13,842 nucleotides of DNA from an uncultured Oscillospiraceae bacterium (GCA_900543395.1 UQQT01000051.1:1-13842); one strand, 5' to 3'; numbered from the stretch's first letter, positions 6,323 through 13,824 are shown. The notes: generated from the sequence alone by a model not told the origin. Made by a program: numbers and translations.

Positions 6323-7279
6323 ATGAATTCGATTCTTGAAAAAATATATAAAATAGGAATAGTACCCGTCGTAAAGCTTGACGACGAAAAAGACGCTCTG
6401 CCTCTCGCCGCCGCGCTGTGCAGGGGCGGACTGCCCGTAGCGGAAATAACGTTCAGAACGTCTGCCGCCCGCGGAGCGATAGAAAAGGTTACGAAAGCGT
6501 ATCCCGACATGCTCGTAGGCGCGGGAACCGTTCTTACATGCGAACAGGTCGACTCCGCAGTTGAAGCGGGCGCAAAATTTATAGTAACGCCCGGATTTAA
6601 CAGAAAGGTCGTCGAACACTGCATTGAGATAGACGTACCGGTAACTCCCGGCTGCCCGACTTCTTCCGACATTGAAACGGCTCTTGAACTGGGACTTGAC
6701 GTTGTTAAATTCTTCCCCGCGGAAAATCTCGGCGGACTTAAAATGATAAAGGCTCTCTCGGCTCCTTACGTCGGCGTTAAATTCATGCCCACCGGCGGAA
6801 TCAACTCCGAGAATGTAAAGGATTATCTTGCGTGCGATAAGATTCTTGCCTGCGGCGGCAGCTGGATGGTCAAGGATTCGCTTATCAACGCGGGCGAATT
6901 CGATAAGATAGAGGCTATGACGAGGGACGCGGTAAATTCGCTTCTGTCGTTTAAATTCGACCACATGGCAATAAACTGCGAAAACGCGAGCAAAGCCGGC
7001 GGCGTTGCGGAACTGTTCTCACATATATTCGGATTCGAAAAGAGAGAGATTCCCGTAAGCTATTACTGCTCGGACGAAATAGAGGTTATGAAGTCAAACG
7101 CACGCGGAACTAACGGTCATATCGCAGTTAAGACGATCAACATTGACAGAGCCGTTTATCACCTTGCAAAAAGAGGCGTTAAATTCGATTACGATACGGC
7201 GAAATATGCGAAGGACGGAAAATTGAACTTTATTTATCTTGCCGACGAGATCGGCGGATTTGCGGTTCATCTTTGCTGA
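6323..7279 (+). CDS. eda: KDPG/KHG aldolase fused to a C-terminal VOC (glyoxalase-like) domain
   Basis: 318 residues, about 105 more than a typical Eda. Residues 1-205 are a class I KDPG aldolase that splits 2-keto-3-deoxy-6-phosphogluconate into pyruvate and glyceraldehyde 3-phosphate. It has AEITFRT (40-46, catalytic Glu41 and phosphate-site Arg45), VGAGTVLT (65-72), VTPGFN, the Schiff-base lysine Lys129 in VVKFFPAE, and FMPTGGIN (154-161). Residues 211-318 read as one vicinal-oxygen-chelate domain (FDHMAINCEN with His214, NGHIAVKT with His256, closing GGFAVHLC). The role of this domain is unknown; it could bind metal and a ketoacid or act as a scaffold. The gene sits 3 bp after uxuA with AAGGGG as ribosome binding site. 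KDG kinase, which links the two enzymes, is not in the window. Confidence 0.92.
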   Translation: MNSILEKIYKIGIVPVVKLDDEKDALPLAAALCRGGLPVAEITFRTSAARGAIEKVTKAYPDMLVGAGTVLTCEQVDSAVEAGAKFIVTPGFNRKVVEHCIEIDVPVTPGCPTSSDIETALELGLDVVKFFPAENLGGLKMIKALSAPYVGVKFMPTGGINSENVKDYLACDKILACGGSWMVKDSLINAGEFDKIEAMTRDAVNSLLSFKFDHMAINCENASKAGGVAELFSHIFGFEKREIPVSYYCSDEIEVMKSNARGTNGHIAVKTINIDRAVYHLAKRGVKFDYDTAKYAKDGKLNFIYLADEIGGFAVHLC

Positions 7280-7296
7280 AAGGTGCGTACATAAAA

Positions 7297-9687
7297 ATGC
7301 TTAAAAATTCTCTGAAGGCACATGTCGACGGCAGAGCCTGCGAAGATAATATTTATATAAGAAAGAATACGCGTTTTACCGTGATAACCGACCGTCTTAT
7401 AAGGGTCGAACACTCAAAAAACGGCGAATTCTTTGACGAAGCCACGCAGACGGTGTGGTTCAGAAATTTGGGAAAAGTCGATTTTTCGGTAAAAGAGACA
7501 TGCTCGGGCTGTCTTATAAAAACGGATAAAGCCGTGTTTTTGTATAATGATATGAAAAAGCGCGTCGAGAGTGTGACTTTTGTTCCGTCATATAAAACTG
7601 TCCCGGTTTCGAATAAAAACAATCTCGGCGGTACGGTCAGAACACTTGACATGACCGCAGGTATTGTCAAGCTCTCCGACGGTCTTATGAGCCGTGACGG
7701 CGTAAGCTTTTTTGACGACTCGGATTCGTTTGCCGTACTCGAAAACGGCGAGCTTAAAAAGAGGGATACAAAGGAGAGCGACGTTTATGTTTTTGCGTAC
7801 GGAAACGATTATTCGTCCGCGCTTTGCGATTTTTATAAAATAAGCGGTAAAACTCCGCTCGTTCCGCGTTTTGCTCTGGGTAACTGGTGGAGCAGATACT
7901 ACGCGTATACGCAGGACGGCTACGAAAATCTGATGAGCCGTTTTGAAAGTGAGAACATACCGTTTACCGTCGCGACGGTAGACATGGACTGGCACTGGGT
8001 CGACGTTGATGATATGATTCCCGACGAGAAAAAATCTACGCTCAATCCTTTTCAGTCGCTCGGATGGACGGGATATTCGTGGAACACCGACCTTTTCCCG
8101 GACTACAAGGGATTTCTTAAATTTTTACATAATAAAGGGCTTCACGTTACGCTGAATCTTCATCCGCGCGACGGAATAAGAAGTCATGAGAGAATGTACA
8201 AGGAAATGGCACTTGCAAACGGAATCGACCCGAGGACGAAAGAGGGCGTTAAATTCAGAATAGGCGATGCGAATTTTTGGAATACGTATTTCGATATAAT
8301 TCACAAGCCCTATGAAAGAGACGGCGTCGATTTCTGGTGGATAGACTGGCAGCAGGGAACAAAGCTCGACGTTAAGGGACTCGACCCGCTGTTTGCTCTG
8401 AATCATTACCATTTTCTCGATAACGCCGAGGACGGCAGAATGCCCCTTATATTATCAAGATACGCCGGTCTCGGAAGCCACCGTTACCCGCTCGGCTTTT
8501 CGGGCGACTCTGTTATATGCTGGAATTCGCTTAAACTTCAGCCGTACTTTACTTCGACCGCTTCAAACGTCGGCTACACGTGGTGGAGTCATGATATCGG
8601 CGGTCATACTCTCGGTTACAGGGACGACGATCTTTACATAAGATGGCTTCAGTTCGGCGTTTTCAGCCCGATAATGAGACTTCATTCATCCTCCGACGAT
8701 CTTTTGGGCAAGGAGCCGTGGATGTATAAGAGCGAAGCACGCGATATTGCTGTTAAATTTTTAAGATTAAGGCATAGAATGATTCCGTACCTTTATACCG
8801 CCGACATGAAAACGCACGAGACAGGCGAACCGCTTTGCCGCCCGATGTATTACGATTACCCCGACGAAAACGAGGCGTACGAATGTAAAAACGAGTACAT
8901 GTTCTCGTCAGCTTTGCTCTGCGCTCCGATAACGGAGAAGCAGAATAAAAAATTCAACATGGGCAAGGCGGAGGTATGGCTCCCCGCGGGCAGATGGACG
9001 GATATTTTCACGGGCAGAATCTATCACGGCAATCAAAAGGTCACAATGTTCAGAGATCTTGATTCTTTCCCCGTACTTGCAAAAGAGGGTGCGGTAATTC
9101 CGCTGTCGGCAGACAAGGGAAATTCGTGTTCGAATCCCGAAAATCTCGAAATTCTAATATACAGAGGAAACGGGAAATACACACTTTACGAGGACGACGG
9201 CAAGACCGATTTCGAAAAACGCCACGCCCTTACACCGTTTAAGGTGACCGACGATTCGAGTAGGATTACGTTTACCGCGTCAAGTCCGACGGGCGACGTA
9301 TCGGTTGTCCCGGAGAGGAGAAATTATATTCTCTCGTTTAAAGACATTAAAAGTGCAGATTTGTTTACCGTATTGAGAAACGGTGAAAAGACGGACGATT
9401 TCGAATATTCGTCGGACTGCAGTCATTTTACACTTTACATAAACGGCGTTACGGTTTTTGAAAAAATCGAGGTCGTAATCGATAAGTACATTCCTCTTGA
9501 AAATTCTCCGCTGTCAGAGAGAATAATAAACGTATTCTCCCGTATTCAGGCGCATACTCTTATTAAGGACGCGATGTACGCTCCGTTTAAGAACGTAAAA
9601 AGTGCATGTGACGTTAGAAAAATTATAAAACGCTCGGCTCTTTCCTCCGACGTTAAAGAAGCTTTGTACGAATGTACCGCCGAGTGA
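7297..9687 (+). CDS. Glycoside hydrolase family 31 enzyme, cytoplasmic
   Basis: 796 residues from ATG 7297. I chose this over the TTG at 7273 because AAAGGTG (7279-7285) precedes it at usable distance. GH31 layout: N-terminal beta-sandwich (~1-165), catalytic barrel with FALGNWWSRY at 182-191, VDMDWHW at 218-224, GVDFWWIDWQQG at 333-344 (nucleophile Asp340), RYAGLGSHRYPLGFSGD at 378-394 (acid/base Asp394), a WWSHDIGG segment and MRLHSS, then C-terminal beta domains. The last ~60 residues are an extra helical tail rich in Lys/Arg. There is no signal peptide, so it would act on imported oligosaccharides. The family hydrolyses alpha-glycosides (glucose, xylose, galactose, sulfoquinovose, GalNAc). 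The nucleophile context WIDWQQ differs from the classic WxDMNE, so the substrate is not assigned. Linkage to uxuA-eda hints at an alpha-linked uronic-acid oligosaccharide. Confidence 0.9.
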   Translation: MLKNSLKAHVDGRACEDNIYIRKNTRFTVITDRLIRVEHSKNGEFFDEATQTVWFRNLGKVDFSVKETCSGCLIKTDKAVFLYNDMKKRVESVTFVPSYKTVPVSNKNNLGGTVRTLDMTAGIVKLSDGLMSRDGVSFFDDSDSFAVLENGELKKRDTKESDVYVFAYGNDYSSALCDFYKISGKTPLVPRFALGNWWSRYYAYTQDGYENLMSRFESENIPFTVATVDMDWHWVDVDDMIPDEKKSTLNPFQSLGWTGYSWNTDLFPDYKGFLKFLHNKGLHVTLNLHPRDGIRSHERMYKEMALANGIDPRTKEGVKFRIGDANFWNTYFDIIHKPYERDGVDFWWIDWQQGTKLDVKGLDPLFALNHYHFLDNAEDGRMPLILSRYAGLGSHRYPLGFSGDSVICWNSLKLQPYFTSTASNVGYTWWSHDIGGHTLGYRDDDLYIRWLQFGVFSPIMRLHSSSDDLLGKEPWMYKSEARDIAVKFLRLRHRMIPYLYTADMKTHETGEPLCRPMYYDYPDENEAYECKNEYMFSSALLCAPITEKQNKKFNMGKAEVWLPAGRWTDIFTGRIYHGNQKVTMFRDLDSFPVLAKEGAVIPLSADKGNSCSNPENLEILIYRGNGKYTLYEDDGKTDFEKRHALTPFKVTDDSSRITFTASSPTGDVSVVPERRNYILSFKDIKSADLFTVLRNGEKTDDFEYSSDCSHFTLYINGVTVFEKIEVVIDKYIPLENSPLSERIINVFSRIQAHTLIKDAMYAPFKNVKSACDVRKIIKRSALSSDVKEALYECTAE

Positions 9688-9747
9688 TTAACGGGCGGAA
9701 AGATATATTGTATATAATATTATAATAATTATAAAGGCGGAATAAGT

Positions 9748-11472
9748 ATGGATGTTAATACTGTTTGTCCCGGTTGTCTTGAAAAAACAGGAGTAGGCGA
9801 CATTTGCCCGAGGTGCGGGTTCGACAGAAATTCACACAGAGATTCTAAATATCTGCCGTACGGCTATATTCTTTCGGGACGTTATCTTCTCGGCAGGGTT
9901 CTCGAAGAAAACGGCGACGGCATCACATATCTCGCCCTTGATACGGCGGATTCGACAAAGATACGCGTCAGAGAGTTTTTCCACGACGGACTTTGTTCGC
10001 GTAATTCGGAGAACGCTCTTGTAATCAGAAACGGCGACGAATTCAGATTCCGCGACGCGTTGGAAAACTTTAAAAGCCTATGGAAAAAGCTCGCTCATTT
10101 AAGAGGTATCAGCGCGATTGTTCCGGTATTCGACATTATCGAGTGCAATAATTCGGTTTACGCCGTATGCGAATACTATGATGATATAACGTTACGCGAT
10201 TATCTTATGGATAACGGCGGATTCCTTACGTGGGAACAGGCAAAACCTTTGCTTATGCCCGTTTTGTCGTGCATAAAATCACTGCACGTCTCGGGGATCA
10301 TTCATTACGGAATCTCGCCTTATACGATTCTCATGGGATCGGACGGCAAGCTTCGTCTGTGGGGCTTCAGCATTAAAGAGATTCGTCTTTTTAATAATAC
10401 GTATGAGAATGAAATATATGAAGGCTACGCTCCGATCGAGGCTTACAATCCGTCGTTCGAATGTTCCGAGAGAAGCGACGTTTATTCTTTCGGCGCGGTA
10501 CTCTACCGAACGCTTGTCGGCATTACGCCTATTGATTCGAAAATAAGATACACTAACGACCAGCTCGTTGTCCCCGCCGCCATTGCGGAGAAAATGCAGC
10601 CGTGCGTTATCAACGCGCTTGTAAATTCTCTCCAGGTTCTGCCCGAGGACAGGACGGTGAGCGTCGACCGCATGCGCGACGAGCTTCTCGCAACTCCGTC
10701 GGTTATTGAATCCGCGAATGAAAAACGCGAGGTGCCGTCAAAGGAACAGAAACCGCAGAAGAAAGAAAAAGTCGCCGTTACGGTCATCAGCAGAAGCGAG
10801 GACAGGGCGAACGCAAAGATGAAGATAGAACGTCTTGTATTCGCATGTATTATACTTGCAATGATAATTGTTTTTTCGCTTTTAAGCTTTACGGGCGTAA
10901 TAACGTTTAACAAAAACGGTTCGGCTAACGGTGAAAATCCGTCCGACTCCGTTAAAGTGCAGGAGTCGTACATAACTGTTCCCAACTTTATAGGTCAGGA
11001 TAAGGATTCGCAGGATTATAAAACGATGTATCCCGATCTCAATATTGTTTTTGAGCAGGCGGTAATTTCGTATACGCCCGAAAATAAAATCGTCTCGCAG
11101 AGCATTGCGGCGAATACCCGCGTGGCTCCGGGTACGCAGATAGTATTAAGCTACTACGGTCCCTCGGGTACGGTTGTAATTCCCGATCTTACGGGACTTA
11201 CAAGCGAAGAGGCTTTGCTGACTCTCGGCAGTCTCGGACTTAATAACGTTAAAACGGTTGAAAAAAACAATGACAGCGGATATACGCAGAATACAGTCGC
11301 TTCGCAGACTCCCGAAAAGGGCGAAGTTCTTACCAAGGACGCAGAGATTGTTCTGTACGTATGGAGCGAGCCGAAAAGCTCGTCAAACGGCGGTACGAGT
11401 CAGCGGACGCAGAACGCAACTTCGATAATCGACAGCGTTTTCAGCGGTATCGGCAGTCTTTTCGGCAGGTAA
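9748..11472 (+). CDS. Zinc-ribbon, pseudokinase, TM, two-PASTA-domain membrane protein
   Basis: 574 residues. A zinc ribbon lies at 7-23 (Cys7, 10, 20, 23). A Ser/Thr-kinase fold spans ~45-315, but its catalytic motifs are lost: the glycine loop reads LEENGDGITYLA, the beta3 Lys is Arg75 (RVREFF), HRD is HYG at 186-188 (no catalytic Asp), the loop Asn is Thr193, and DFG is WGF at 205-207. Fold-keeping motifs remain (GYAPIEAY at 226-233, SERSDVYSFGAVLY at 240-253). A Lys/Glu-rich linker precedes a TM helix at 362-384. Two PASTA domains follow at ~408-469 and 474-539 (VVIPDLTGLTSEEA, ASQTPEKGEVL). PASTA domains in other kinases bind muropeptides or beta-lactams. So this is probably a wall sensor that signals by binding, not phosphorylation. 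A short hydrophobic tail (SIIDSVFSGIGSLFGR) closes it. Start: AAAGGCGG about 10 nt upstream. It heads the comEA/folate genes. Confidence 0.9.
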   Translation: MDVNTVCPGCLEKTGVGDICPRCGFDRNSHRDSKYLPYGYILSGRYLLGRVLEENGDGITYLALDTADSTKIRVREFFHDGLCSRNSENALVIRNGDEFRFRDALENFKSLWKKLAHLRGISAIVPVFDIIECNNSVYAVCEYYDDITLRDYLMDNGGFLTWEQAKPLLMPVLSCIKSLHVSGIIHYGISPYTILMGSDGKLRLWGFSIKEIRLFNNTYENEIYEGYAPIEAYNPSFECSERSDVYSFGAVLYRTLVGITPIDSKIRYTNDQLVVPAAIAEKMQPCVINALVNSLQVLPEDRTVSVDRMRDELLATPSVIESANEKREVPSKEQKPQKKEKVAVTVISRSEDRANAKMKIERLVFACIILAMIIVFSLLSFTGVITFNKNGSANGENPSDSVKVQESYITVPNFIGQDKDSQDYKTMYPDLNIVFEQAVISYTPENKIVSQSIAANTRVAPGTQIVLSYYGPSGTVVIPDLTGLTSEEALLTLGSLGLNNVKTVEKNNDSGYTQNTVASQTPEKGEVLTKDAEIVLYVWSEPKSSSNGGTSQRTQNATSIIDSVFSGIGSLFGR

Positions 11473-11478
11473 ATTATC

Positions 11479-11907
11479 ATGGACTCCGTTGACGAGGAAC
11501 GAAAAACCGGGAAGAAGAACGACAGGTATAAATTTGCTTTTGTATTCACGGCGGCGACTCTCGCCGTTTGCTGCACGATGCTGATTCTTCTCCTCGCAAA
11601 CAGAAACGCAAAAAGCAAGATAAGCGTTATAAATTATGATACCGTTACAGTTTCGGCGGATGAAAATGCGGATTTGACAACCGCCGAACCCGATTCGGAT
11701 ATTCCGGACGGCAGAATCGATTTGAATTCATGCACGTCCGAACAGCTTTGCTCGATTCCCGGCATAGGTGAGAAAACCGCGCAGAAAATACTCGATTACA
11801 GAGATTCTGCGGGAGGCTTTTCATCCGTCGACGAGCTTATAAACGTAAAGGGAATCGGCGAGGTCAGGCTTGCAAAAATAAGGCAGTACGTTACGGTGGA
11901 AAATTAA
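11479..11907 (+). CDS. comEA: ComEA-like membrane-anchored helix-hairpin-helix DNA-binding protein
   Basis: 142 residues. Residues 18-40 form a transmembrane helix after a short basic N-terminus, so the C-terminal domain faces outside. Residues 41-78 are an acidic linker. Residues 79-142 are a tandem helix-hairpin-helix unit: IDLNSCTSEQLCSIPGIGEKTAQKI-type first motif (PGIG at 94-97) and a second (FSSVDELINVKGIGEVRLAKI region, KGIG at 124-127), matching the DNA-binding domain of ComEA competence proteins. Compared with classical Bacillus ComEA (about 200 residues) it lacks the SLBB-type middle domain. It likely binds incoming double-stranded DNA at the membrane; other competence genes (comEC, comGA) are not visible here. 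It starts 6 bp after the pseudokinase gene and its stop overlaps the folP start, so it is within an operon. Confidence 0.82.
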   Translation: MDSVDEERKTGKKNDRYKFAFVFTAATLAVCCTMLILLLANRNAKSKISVINYDTVTVSADENADLTTAEPDSDIPDGRIDLNSCTSEQLCSIPGIGEKTAQKILDYRDSAGGFSSVDELINVKGIGEVRLAKIRQYVTVEN

Positions 11908-12743
11908 TGAAAATTTTTAAACATAAAAACGGAATTATCGATAATTCGTCCGTGAGAATAATGGGAATTCTTAATATAACTCCCGATTCGTTTTCTGACG
12001 GCGGACTCTATTTCGACTCAGCCGCAGCTTCGGCTCACGCGGATAAAATGATAGATGACGGCGCGGATATTATAGATATCGGCGCGATGTCTACCCGCCC
12101 GGGAAGCGAAAAAATAACTTTCGAACGCGAGATCGACAGACTCGAACGCGTGCTTTACGGGATTCGCGAAAAGTCGGATATTCCTATAAGCATTGATACC
12201 GTTTATCCGGAAACGGCGGATTTTGCACTCGAAAACGGCGCGGATATAATAAACGATGTTACGGGAGTTTTTAACGGCGAAATGGCTTCTGTCGCAAAAA
12301 AGCACGGCGCGGGCTGGATTGTTATGCATAATAAATCGTCGGACGCGGGCGATAAGGTCGATTATAAAAACGGGATTATTAACGACATTTCCGATTTTTT
12401 TGATATGATGATAAGCAAGTGCGTGAAATTCGGTATACCCGAGGAGAATCTCTGTCTTGATCCGGGATTCGGATTCGGAAAAAACACTGCAGAGAATATA
12501 GACATATTAAAAAACACGGATAAATTATCAGACAGAAATATAATGTATCTGACCGCACTTTCGAGAAAAAGATTTATAGGAGACATCACGGGCGAGACCG
12601 ACGCGTCAAAGCGTGACGCGGGAACGCTTGCCGCAGATTTGCTTGCGTGTCTGGGCGGGAGCGACATTTTGAGAGTTCACGATGTTAAATCAACTCATGA
12701 TGCCGTAGAAATTTTTGAAGCGTGGAGAAAGTGCAATGGATGA
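11907..12743 (+). CDS. folP: Dihydropteroate synthase
   Basis: 278 residues, normal length. It condenses 6-hydroxymethyl-dihydropterin diphosphate with p-aminobenzoate to give dihydropteroate, the step blocked by sulfonamides. TIM-barrel motifs: MGILNITPDSFSDGG at 19-33, the STRPGS loop at 62-67 (pABA/sulfonamide site), SIDT at ~95-98, GADIINDVTG at 111-120 (pterin-contact Asn116 and Asp117), DPGFGFGK at 185-192, the ALSRKRFIG lysine loop at 207-215 and RVHD at 256-259. The loop after MH (residues 140-155) diverges from the usual MHMRG-type sequence and reads HNKSSDAGDK. The ATG overlaps the comEA stop by one base (TAATG), with GGTGGA as ribosome binding site. Confidence 0.96.
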   Translation: MKIFKHKNGIIDNSSVRIMGILNITPDSFSDGGLYFDSAAASAHADKMIDDGADIIDIGAMSTRPGSEKITFEREIDRLERVLYGIREKSDIPISIDTVYPETADFALENGADIINDVTGVFNGEMASVAKKHGAGWIVMHNKSSDAGDKVDYKNGIINDISDFFDMMISKCVKFGIPEENLCLDPGFGFGKNTAENIDILKNTDKLSDRNIMYLTALSRKRFIGDITGETDASKRDAGTLAADLLACLGGSDILRVHDVKSTHDAVEIFEAWRKCNG

Positions 12744-13098
12744 AATAATCATAAAAGGACTTAAACTGTACGCGTATCACGGCGTAAACCCGGAGGAAAA
12801 AGAGGACGGACAGAATTTTATTCTCGATATAGTTATGTCTGTTGATTTAAGCAAACCGTGCATGAGCGACAATATAGATGATTCGGTAAGTTACGCAAAG
12901 GTTATAAAGACAGTTTCGCGCGTTTTTTGCGCGGGAAAATATGATCTGCTCGAAAAGGCTTCGCAGGTTACCGCCGATGCGGTTATGAATGAATACCCGC
13001 AGGTCAAAGGGGTTACAGTTGAGCTGAAAAAGCCCGAAGCACCTATGAAAGCGGATTTTGATTATGTAAGCGTTAAAATAACGAGGTCGAGAACATGA
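12736..13098 (+). CDS. folB: Dihydroneopterin aldolase
   Basis: 120 residues from ATG 12736. The frame is open back to 12715, but GGAG (12724-12727) lies 8 nt before 12736 and the family N-terminus (DEIIIKGLKLYAYHGV) starts there. It converts 7,8-dihydroneopterin to 6-hydroxymethyl-7,8-dihydropterin and glycolaldehyde. Motifs: LYAYHGVNPEEKEDGQ at 11-26, SVSYAKV at 50-56, LLEKAS at 71-76 (Glu73 binds the pterin ring) and VELKKPEAPM at 95-104 with the conserved catalytic-site lysine. The start overlaps the folP end by 8 nt and the stop overlaps folK by 4 nt, so the three are translated as one unit. Confidence 0.95.
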   Translation: MDEIIIKGLKLYAYHGVNPEEKEDGQNFILDIVMSVDLSKPCMSDNIDDSVSYAKVIKTVSRVFCAGKYDLLEKASQVTADAVMNEYPQVKGVTVELKKPEAPMKADFDYVSVKITRSRT

Positions 13099-13568
13099 AA
13101 GCAATTCTCGGAATAGGTACAAATATAGGCGAGCGGGAAAATAATATCACGCTTGCCGTCGAATCGCTTTCGAGACTTCCGTCGACGTCGGTCGAAAATG
13201 TGTCCGCAATGTACGAAACGAAGCCGTGGGGGTATACCGAACAGAACAATTTTGTGAATGTCTGCGTTATGCTCGAAACAAATTTGTCCCCGAACGCTTT
13301 GCTCGGGGCGTGTCTCGGTATTGAGTCGGCAATGGGCAGACTTCGCCCGTTTAAAAATTCACCGAGGATAATAGATATCGACGTTCTTTTGTATGAGGAT
13401 ATACGAATGAATACGGACGAGCTGAAAATTCCTCACCCGTTTATAAAGGAGCGGTCTTTCGTTCTTGTTCCGATGCATGATATTATATATAATAATAAAT
13501 TCTTTTCATATGATATATCGGACGCATACGAAAAATGCGATAAATCCGAGATAATAAAAAAAATATAA
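13095..13568 (+). CDS. folK: 6-hydroxymethyl-dihydropterin pyrophosphokinase (HPPK)
   Basis: 157 residues, typical for a stand-alone HPPK. It transfers pyrophosphate from ATP to 6-hydroxymethyl-dihydropterin, making the substrate of FolP. Motifs: LGIGTNIGERENN at 5-17, YETKPWGYTEQNNFVN at ~40-55 (pterin-binding loop), SPRIIDIDVLLY at ~89-100 carrying the two metal-binding Asp residues, and IPHPFIKERSFVLVPM near the C-terminus. The arginine-rich loop before IDID reads MGRLRPFKNSPR, somewhat different from the common RxRRWxPR form but keeping the arginines. Its ATG overlaps the folB TGA (ATGA). It is the last gene of the unit, followed by a terminator. GTP cyclohydrolase (folE) and folC are not in the window. 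Confidence 0.95.
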   Translation: MKAILGIGTNIGERENNITLAVESLSRLPSTSVENVSAMYETKPWGYTEQNNFVNVCVMLETNLSPNALLGACLGIESAMGRLRPFKNSPRIIDIDVLLYEDIRMNTDELKIPHPFIKERSFVLVPMHDIIYNNKFFSYDISDAYEKCDKSEIIKKI

Positions 13569-13581
13569 AGAATCATTTTTT

Positions 13582-13613
13582 CGCCTGTCCGGCTGTGACG
13601 GGCGTATTTTTTT
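13582..13613 (+). terminator. Terminator of the pseudokinase-comEA-folPBK unit
   Basis: An 8-bp stem (13582-13589 with 13597-13604, one G-T wobble), a 7-nt loop, then TATTTTTTTATG. It is 13 bp past the folK stop. No terminator-like hairpin was seen between 9748 and 13568 at gene ends, which supports a single transcription unit. Confidence 0.8.
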
Positions 13614-13795
13614 ATGTTTGAATCAGGACAAAAAAGAATTATTCAAATAAAATAAAGACGATAAAAAAGGACATTATATTGTGTAAAAATGCTGTTTTTA
13701 GTCGGAATCACAAGATATAGTACATGGCAAAATTGACCCTCACAAGAAACACCCGGGCGCGTTTGCGAAAGGTTAAGAAATTGGGTCAAAAGGTG
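13614..13795. other. Intergenic region with a short inverted repeat, no convincing gene
   Basis: About 180 bp without a supported gene. It is AT-rich up to 13720, then has a more GC-rich patch (13739-13770). Arms TTGACCC (13733-13739) and GGGTCAA (13783-13789) form a 7-bp inverted repeat with a 43-nt spacing, ending 7 bp before the -35 box of the promoter at 13796. This could be an operator or chance. Confidence 0.35.
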
Positions 13796-13824
13796 TTGAC
13801 AAGCAAAAAAAAGTGTGGTAATAT
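13796..13824 (+). promoter_or_regulatory. Consensus SigA promoter firing out of the window
   Basis: A perfect TTGACA (13796-13801), exactly 17 bp including an A-run, and TAATAT (13819-13824). Transcription would start near 13831 and leave the window at 13842. The strength suggests a highly expressed product such as a stable RNA or an abundant protein, but the transcribed gene is not visible. Confidence 0.78.

Noticed and set aside
5942..6964. A 340-codon open frame on the minus strand across uxuA and eda
   Set aside because: It lies antisense to two clearly identified enzymes, has a biased basic/aromatic composition, no recognisable motif and no ribosome binding site; it follows from codon bias of the real genes.
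12917..12933. GC-rich hairpin with a T-run loop inside folB
   Set aside because: The T-run is in the loop, not after the stem, and it lies within the coding sequence; probably not a terminator.
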